In this document: one piece after another, positions 57,666 through 64,000 of the stretch | How the letters are laid out: each line of letters opens with the position of its first letter | Position numbering within the stretch: position 1 is the first letter of the stretch | Assembly: GCF_000143415.4 (NCBI RefSeq) | Contig: NW_003314346.1 | Coordinates: forward strand, 656,913-720,912 | Direction of reading: 5' to 3' | From: Selaginella moellendorffii | Taxonomy: Eukaryota > Streptophyta > Lycopodiopsida > Selaginellales > Selaginellaceae | DNA length: 64,000 nt | The notes under the pieces: model-generated | The model's database searches: none | Told to the model about the DNA's origin: nothing | The model's input: only the letters and a program-made list of their open reading frames with translations | Position numbers and translations under genes: made by a program

Positions 57666-60653
57666 CTACTTCCGCATCCAACCATGCACAACATTATCCA
57701 CCGATATGCTCATGCTGGGATCCCTAGGATTCAGCACCCATCTCTTTTCTAGGCAATCCTTCGTATATCCGGAACTTGGCTTAAACCACTGCACAGTTAC
57801 ATTGAAGGAGTTAGTTTCCGCGTCCTCCTCTGCATCAGTGATGCAGCGCCCCACCCATATCATTTGTTTTTTATTACTGAGTCTGACAAGCACGACCATT
57901 CCTTTGCAGACCTGTACTGGATTGAATGCTGAATCCGGCTTCTTGTTCCTCGGCCCACAATAGTGATCCTCAACATCGTTATCTGTCACTGCATTTCCAG
58001 AGGACATTGTTCCGCTACTATCTGGTGCTCTGGGTTCTGGCCAAAAGGACTCTTCCAATTCTTCATATACAACCGGCCCATTTTGGATAGCAGATATAAT
58101 CTTCTCCCAGTATTCAAGCAAAGGCTTGCACCTCTTAAAATAGGATTCTCCACCAAACACCAACCCCCTCTTCCAGAAGGCAATATGCTGTCTAATCCCG
58201 GCCACTATACTTTCCTGGTCTTTGAGTCCATCCGGGTGCATCGGCCGTGGGGAACCCTGAGGAATCATAGGTTCCCCAGTTATGGGATCTCTCTTGAAGA
58301 GTTCAATGCCGTCCACTGGCAGCCACACTGTGTCCCATTCTCTCATCTTGTACCTCATCACTGGAGCACCGTCACGCATGCTGAAATGAAACTGAAGAGG
58401 CTTGGAGTGGCCAATCAGCGTTTCGGATCCGTCCCTGATGTAGCCTCTTACAAACCCCTTAAAGTCTGGAACCTCTGTCACAAGTGCAGCTTCAACAGTG
58501 CCTTTGATGCAATTTTGGAATTCATCGTAGAGTTGTGGGAGGGTGAGGACATTGGATCGCCGGAGGGACTCTGCCAGGTGACTGAACATGGCATCGACGT
58601 CTTCATGAGTGTGCCCAACCATGAGAAAGCCAAGTGTAACCGTTTCAAATATGCCTTTGGCAACAAGCATCGCCAAGTACGCGAAGACGTACATGTTTTT
58701 GTTCTCACTGCCAGCATTGTCTGTTTGGAGCAGAAGATGGGGTGGAAGGCCACATCGGCCGCAAGAACTTCCTTGAGATTATGCTTCGTTTGGATGAGGC
58801 TGTGCATTCACCGGGTGACCAGCCTCGTCGGAATGGCATGAGGCCTCACGTGATAACCCTACAATCTGACAGCCAACATATTCACTGGGATGGCATGGGG
58901 CCCCACGCGATACTGCAAGCCTTTGCTCCTCCTCCAGCTGAACCCTGTATGGGGTTCGATCGACAAGGGCCTTATGCAAGGGTTGGCCGTTCAGCTCAGT
59001 CTGCGCACTTTGCAAAGACCTTAAGTGATTTGCTAGGGACGCAATCATCATGTTTGCACCCCCGCCACCCCATAGAGGTACAAAGAAGTTCCCATAGTTC
59101 TGGGCACCATGCCCATGAGCGATTATGCCAAACAGAGACACAGGCAGCTGCATGGATGAAGAGATTGCCTTGGGGGCAGGATTGAGTCGAGGTAAGCACG
59201 TCTTTTTCTGGTCTATTTTGTCATGGATGATGCAGAGGTAAGAGTCAGGTCTCTCCATGGAGAGAATCCTGTTATGATAATATGCAGTTCTGTAGCTTCT
59301 CTGCTCGATGTTGTGGTCGAGCCGCCTTCTAACCAACGTCTCTCGCTCTTGAGCGCTGCAAGAATTCTTCGACAAAGCCATTTTGATAGCAGTGCACTCG
59401 TCACACTTTGAAAAGCTGGAGTACTTTCCTATACTCACATCCCTGAACCTGTTGCTCCACAATCTACTAAATCTAGATTGGCTCAGCTTCCTGTAGCCAT
59501 TACTCTGGAGTTCCCGATTCACATCTTCCAATATGGCCCCCTTGGTATACATGGAAGGGAGAACTCGTTGGGTGTCTCGTGTTCCATCTTCCAAGAGGCG
59601 GGTTTTATGTGGTTGCTGCTCGCTACATGTCTCGACAAACCTCTTGAAGATTGCCTCTCCATATACAACATGACCCCTGGTTTTGTGCGTACCGTCGTTC
59701 CCATGGACTGCCTGTTGAACCCTTTGTTCCTCGAACTCAGTTTTGATTCTGTAGAATGTGCTTCGAGGGACTCCATAAATGATTCTCCATGCCTTCATGC
59801 AGACCAAACCCCTCTGGAAGACCATGCCCCCCACCTGATGTTCTGAAGCATCAACAGATGACCGTAATGCCTCATACACAAAATTGCGAGCTGCCTTCCA
59901 GGACAATGTCTTGTATCTTGCTCTCTCCTCTTCAATAGCATCCCAATCAGTATGTTGACAGCACCTCCTCTTGCAACAAGCAACTGTCGAGACCATTCGA
60001 ACCTCCATCGCCATTTTCTGCCTTTTCGGTTCGTTGCTCAGATCCTTTTGGTTGCGCTGTAGGAAGATGTACTTTCTTTTCCCATGAAGAGATGTTCTGT
60101 CATCAGTTGTAGTGGTGTTTGATTGTGAATCCTTCACATTCTCAAACACTAAATGCCTCAATTTTCACCGCACAATGCTTCCAATAGTCAGACTGTTTTC
60201 TTCTATGTCAACAACCTCTAAAATCGCAACTCCAATATCATCCCAGCCCAATTCTTGATTAGCAACCGCATCTCTTGGATCGACAACTGTGGCTAAGCCC
60301 TCAGCTACCACCTCCCCCTCGGGGTTGTTTAGAAACACCTTTGCCTGAATCCATGTAGCACGGTTCTTAAGATCCACGGAGGGAACATGCGTCGCACTTG
60401 CGCTGTCCCCAACATCTGCTTTCTTCTGTAGATTTTTCAAGGCAACAACAACATTTACCCCGACGACCATCTCTCCTCGTTCAATAGCGACCACATTCCC
60501 ATCGAAGACAGTCTCTACTGATACAGCAGCATTGCCTTCCCCAAGCCTTTGACAGTGTATAACAAAGTTCTGATCCATAGACACAAGGGTCCCTTTTGCA
60601 ACTCTCTTCCCACCATTCAAAATGTAAACCTTTTCCCCAACCCTGAAGGCCAT
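57666..60653 (-). pseudogene. Transposase-like protein (DUF7869-like) with N-terminal Tnp1-like region, two in-frame stops
   Basis: A single frame of 996 codons broken by TGA at 60167-60165 and TAA at 58781-58779. Residues 1-162 (GEKVYILNGGKRVAKGTLVSMD, two parts) resemble the Tnp1/En-Spm type region of plant transposons. The middle has KCDECTAIKMALSK, LCIIHDKIDQKKT and LPVSLFGIIAHGHGAQNYG. The last part has LLLQTDNAGSENKN, GFLMVGHTHEDVDAMFSHL and a C-terminal SSGYTKD region. Acidic residues in HDKID, QTDN and HEDVD could form a DDE/D-type site (inference). An acceptor (TTTCAG, 60660-60655) just before the ATG implies a 5' UTR intron. I recall such proteins as high-copy in lycophytes and mosses, without an assigned activity. 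Sequence 58780-58930 contains two palindromes and may be an insertion. Confidence 0.65.
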
Positions 60654-60797
60654 TCTGAAAGTGCAGAAAAGAAGTTAAAACCATACAAAAAATGATTGGA
60701 GAATGGCCTAAATCATAACATACCAAATAACATGAGGCCACATGCCATTATTCAAACATGCTATTGACACCCACGTGAAATTTCGCATTCACAAAAT

Positions 60798-60817
60798 TGG
60801 CATGAGGCCTCATGCCA
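60798..60817. repeat. Perfect 20-bp palindrome
   Basis: TGGCATGAGGCCTCATGCCA equals its own reverse complement. It is the consensus member of the dispersed family and lies about 145 bp upstream of the transposase-like start. Confidence 0.95.
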
Positions 60818-61010
60818 TCTTGATATACACACAGCTGCAGGCAAGTAAAAACATACATGACAATACGCTAGCCATGAAATTGCAAGGGCCCAAGATGGCA
60901 TGTGGCCTCATGCCATTTCTAAATGTGGTCCTAAACCATTCCATGGTGAACATACCAGGAAGCACAAGTGCCGAATATCAAGAGGAAGCGGTAGCCACAC
61001 CAAAGACAGT

Positions 61011-61085
61011 GCCGCTCGCAACACCGCAACTACTCGTAGCGCCGCTCGCAACACCACAACTGCTCGTAGCGCCGCTCGCACAACC
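61011..61085. repeat. Tandem 30-bp repeat, 2.5 copies
   Basis: Units start GCCGCTCGCAACACC at 61011 and 61041, with a third partial copy at 61071. Further CGCTCGCAA pieces follow to about 61135, giving a CpG-rich patch. Confidence 0.85.
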
Positions 61086-61939
61086 TGCCACTCGCATAAA
61101 CTGCCGCTCGCAATGGCGCTCGCAATGCCGCAACCGCTTGTAGACGCATAAACCACAGCTCACAACGCCGCTTACACAAGCAGCGCTCACTGCGCTCAGC
61201 GGAACCAAGAACACGGCGCACAAAAATGATAGACCTAGGAATGAGTTCGAGAATTCAAAAATAACACACGCTTGAACGTCACATCAAATCCTCTGACAAA
61301 CCAGATCTTATGATTCCTCTGACAAATTTCAAACTGAGTAGCTTCTAGACTTTGCTGTCGGAGGTTGAACTTTGTCACATCATATCCTTGCCTCGATCCA
61401 GCTGTGCCATGTCAGTGATTCGAACTTTGCCATGCCATGTCAGCGATCCGCGCCAAGATTATTCGCCGTGTAAAGGAATAATTATGCTGTGTGTGTACTT
61501 CCATTTATGGCAATATAAGGCCACACGCCATTCAAAGAATAATGCTAGTCGAGCATTTTTTGGTGCATTTTTGGGTTCAAAATTGCATGAGCCCACACGC
61601 TATAAAGTTTACTTGTACCAAAAATAGAAACAGCTTTATTTACTTGGGAATTTAAGTGGTTAAGGCATTTTTAAACTTACAAACACATGCCCTACTTACA
61701 TTCATTTGGTTGCTTAAAATTCAAAAATATTATAAACCTTTCTTTTTGCATTTTCAATGTTTTCAATTATGGTTTTTGATTTTCGCAGGACTAGCCTAGT
61801 AATCTATTTGCATCCCGTCATGTTTATAGCTAGCTTTCGTTTGTCCCCTTCGCTGGCCTGAGATACATCTGCTCGGAATCTGCCTCTTACAGCATTTGCC
61901 CAGAAAGGGCATCTTTCTTCACGAAGCATTTGCCACATG

Positions 61940-61972
61940 TTTAGGGTTTAGGGTTTAGGGTTTAGGGTTTAG
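61940..61972 (+). repeat. Interstitial plant telomere repeat (TTTAGGG)4
   Basis: Four perfect TTTAGGG units and TTTAG. Too short to be a chromosome end. It could be a scar of break repair or an enlarged telo-box. Confidence 0.95.
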
Positions 61973-62154
61973 CAATTCAGTAGCTTGATAAACATGCAAA
62001 TACAGAACTTGATGCAAAATCCTTTAATATGTCACAATGCCCCTAGGACCATAAACACATTTCAATAGAGAGGGTCCTTTCATTTCATAACTCCTTACGT
62101 AGATCTTGGTGAAACCAGAGTTAGTGAAGTTGGTTTCTTGTGATCCCGCATCTG

Positions 62155-62376
62155 ATTGTGATGTCCCTTTGCAGTGTCGATGGAAAGGTCAATGCACACC
62201 AAACTGTAGAATCTTGGAGCAAAATAACGGTCGGATCTATGGCAAATGCCCCTGAAACATTGTAAGGCTCGTGTGGTCTCATGTGGTGTCCGATCGAGAT
62301 GCTTCTTTGCAGTGTCATCAAGAAGGACATTGTATACCATTCTGTAAAATCTAGTTGCAATCTAACGGTTGGATCT
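62155..62376 (+). repeat. Imperfect direct repeat, period about 140 bp
   Basis: TTTGCAGTGTC...ACCAAACTGTAGAATCT...AACGGTCGGATCT (62166-62240) and TTTGCAGTGTC...ACCATTCTGTAAAATCT...AACGGTTGGATCT (62304-62376) align along their length. Confidence 0.7.
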
Positions 62377-62859
62377 TCAGGGAACTCAAAACAATCTCGC
62401 GCGTGTCAGAATATTCTAGGAATATACTCCTATGTGCTCCTGAAAATGGCATGCGGCCCCACGCCATTCAAGAGATAACGCCAGATGACGCCGAGCATTT
62501 TTTGGTGCATTTTTTGGGATCAAAATTGCATGAGCCCACACGCTTGAACGTCACATCAAATCCTCTGACAATTTATTTAGCTGAACATCTGGCATTTTTG
62601 GAAATACAAGATGCTTTGGAATATCCAATCATGCATGGTATAAATATAGCGAGGGTATTAAATGATATCCCAATCATGATCTTTCTTTTGGATTTCGTGT
62701 GCATGCAGTCCGAGGAATGATGACGTTGCGGATTTCTTTTGGATTTCACGCATGCGCGCGCCGATCCAGAAATTAATGGTGGCGCCCAAGTCCGAGGAAT
62801 GATGACGTGGCGGGATTACCAACCGTCGTGACATTTCGCGCGTGTGAGGTTAGGTTTTG

Positions 62860-63120
62860 CATTTTGCTTTGTACTCGCGCTCGCATCGCGCTCCCACTTC
62901 TCTACAGGTTTCTCGTGTGCATCGGCGTCCACTCGCGCTTGCATCACACTCGCGCTCGCATCGCGCTCGTGTGCATCGGCGTCCACTTCAAGACACACCC
63001 AGTTTGTAACTTCGCCGCCAACTCCGCCGCCCACTCCGCCACCCACACGCAGCCCAGTTGGCGTCCCGGGAGATTTCAGCGCCACTCTCCAACTGTAAGT
63101 GGCAGAGTAGCCTTGCTGCT
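62860..63120 (+). other. CpG-rich leader-like region with short repeats
   Basis: CTCGCGCTCGCATCGCGCTC and GTGTGCATCGGCGTCCACT occur twice each. The patch is GC-rich amid AT-richer sequence and lies before the ATG at 63189, so it may be promoter or 5' UTR. The 165-codon frame 62807-63304 across it is not convincing. Confidence 0.4.
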
Positions 63121-63188
63121 ACGATCCGCTGCACACACAGTGCACATTCGCCAGCGAGTCCGGTTGTCACACCTCCATTCGGCTTCAA

Positions 63189-64000
63189 ATGGTAAGTCTT
63201 TTAGGCCAAGTAGAAAATGGCATGAGGCCACATGCCATTCAGTAGCAACATTGGCATGCACCGATTGGGCTCTCGAGTGCAGTCCGGTTACAGATGGCGT
63301 GTAGCCTCACGCCATCTTAGGATGCAGCCTCAAGACATCTGATGCAGTGGTGAATGGCGTGTGGCCTCACGTTATTTCCAGCTACTAGCTTTTCATCTGT
63401 CAGCTCTAATTGTTGTGCATTTCTGAATAGGCGAGGAATTGCGTTCTTCTTCCAGCCACTGTCAATGTGGATGCAGAGAAGGGGGAGGAGCTCACCAGTT
63501 GGACTTTCAGGATGGAAGGCGAGGATCTGAGGCTGTACAACACAGATGGTGGGAGAAAAGAATGCATGGGGATTCTCATCCAAGTGACAGACACTCCATG
63601 CAGTTCCATGCAAGAATATGGACTGGCACTTGTGGTAGAGACAGCGTCTGCCTTCAAGATCCACCTTGCACATCCTAGCGGCTTCCCGGAGGGGGGCAGC
63701 GGCTATGAGGAATTCCTAGAGGGAGCTAGGGAGAGGTTGTCCAGGAGGCCCACAATTTCAAAGACGCTGCGGGTCTATGAAGATCACATGGAATCCACGG
63801 ACCTCACCTACGGCGATGTTCAAAAACTATATTCCAACATTGAGCCGTTGAGAGTGACTCCAGTTCGCGAAGCAAAGGGGAAGGGGGTCGATCTGGAAAC
63901 TACCTCGAAGCAGAAAAGGGTGGTCAAGCTCAAGCCGATGTCCGACTCTTCTGCTCCAAAAAAGAAGCTACTCAGTGATGCCATTGCCTCGGGTTCGAAC
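63189..64000 (+). CDS. Unidentified gene, 5' part; start codon at exon end
   Basis: A reading frame is open without stop from 63431 to the window end (190 codons) and is preceded by the acceptor TGAATAG. A phase-0 donor GTAAGT at 63192 directly follows an ATG at 63189-63191, so M, then ARNCVLLPATVNVD, is the simplest model, with a 239-nt intron (63192-63430) that contains three palindromes. The protein shows SWTFRMEGEDLRLYNTDGG, YGLALVVETASAFKIHLAHP and YEEFLEGARERLSRRP, then a Lys-rich tail. I do not recognise the family. It is acidic then basic, with no membrane segment. It could be a host gene or part of the neighbouring mobile unit. Confidence 0.5.

Larger units (their letters stand above)
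61261..62570. repeat. Shuffled copies of an 80-bp segment
   Basis: CGAGCATTTTTTGGTGCATTTTT...GCATGAGCCCACACGCT occurs at about 61550-61602 and 62490-62544. The piece that follows the second copy (CACGCTTGAACGTCACATCA...CCTCTGACAA, 62537-62571) occurs alone at about 61267-61301. Confidence 0.8.
57440..63375. repeat. Dispersed family of about 20-bp palindromes, at least 14 copies
   Basis: Consensus TGGCATGAGGCCTCATGCCA, with A/T at the positions beside the GGCC centre and CG in place of TG/CA in some copies. Copies near 57440, 57498, 58832, 58890, 60729, 60798, 60895, 61517, 61583, 62445, 62526, 63214, 63293 and 63351. None seen elsewhere in the window. They lie on both sides of, and twice within, the transposase-like ORF. 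Confidence 0.85.

Noticed and set aside
62807-63304. 165-codon ORF
   Set aside because: GC-rich short repeats, Cys/His-rich random composition, and it reads across a good splice donor at 63192.

Overview
The window is nuclear plant DNA, most likely from a lycophyte such as Selaginella moellendorffii. I infer this from the gene content: a plant F-box/kelch family, a GRAS regulator of the SCL/LISCL type, PPR remnants with E-like motifs, and a plant-type FAN1 with UBZ and HIRAN domains. The very short GT-AG introns (46-58 nt), the TTTAGGG telomere-type repeat and a 100-N scaffold gap also fit. No species assignment was computed.

Layout. 1-3.3 kb: decayed Ty3/gypsy pol entering from outside the window. 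3.3-6.6 kb: no gene I can defend. 6.6-8.6 kb: fragments of FAN1, F-box/kelch and a kinase-like gene. 8.7-10.2 kb: an intact GRAS gene whose leader carries a 38-bp triplication that makes two tandem uORFs. 10.4-11.6 kb: a broken F-box/kelch copy. 12.2-13.3 and 16.2-20.6 kb: two remnants of one gypsy family, the second with 172/174-bp LTRs lying inside a TA/CA microsatellite. 20.8-22.1 kb: a diverged LTR with a GAGATGGAGTC-type minisatellite. 22.7-29.3 kb: two tandem units ordered kelch(-)/PPR(+)/FAN1(-); only one kelch gene is intact. 29.5-32.2 kb: two damaged GH19 chitinase copies and a GDSL lipase pseudogene truncated by an LTR. 32.2-54.1 kb: nested LTR retrotransposons. 54.1-56.9 kb: an inverted copy of the FAN1 locus. 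57.4-63.4 kb: a region seeded with at least 14 copies of a palindrome (consensus TGGCATGAGGCCTCATGCCA) around a 996-codon transposase-like ORF with two in-frame stops. 63.2-64 kb: the start of an unrecognised gene running off the window.

The nested block can be read in order. An old non-coding element (LTR 33.8-34.9 kb) was entered by an autonomous chromodomain Ty3/gypsy element (35838-50128, TSD TAATG on both sides). That element was then entered, between its primer-binding site and gag, by a second non-coding element in the opposite orientation (36358-43832). A solo LTR of a third family (37540-39249, TSD ACATC) later landed in the second one. The autonomous and non-coding elements share LTR ends, a tRNA-Met-like PBS and a G-rich PPT, so the non-coding ones look like LARD-type parasites. 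Most coding sequences in the window are dead or partial. The best candidates for function are the GRAS gene, the F-box/kelch gene at 22.7-23.7 kb and perhaps the gene at 63.2 kb.
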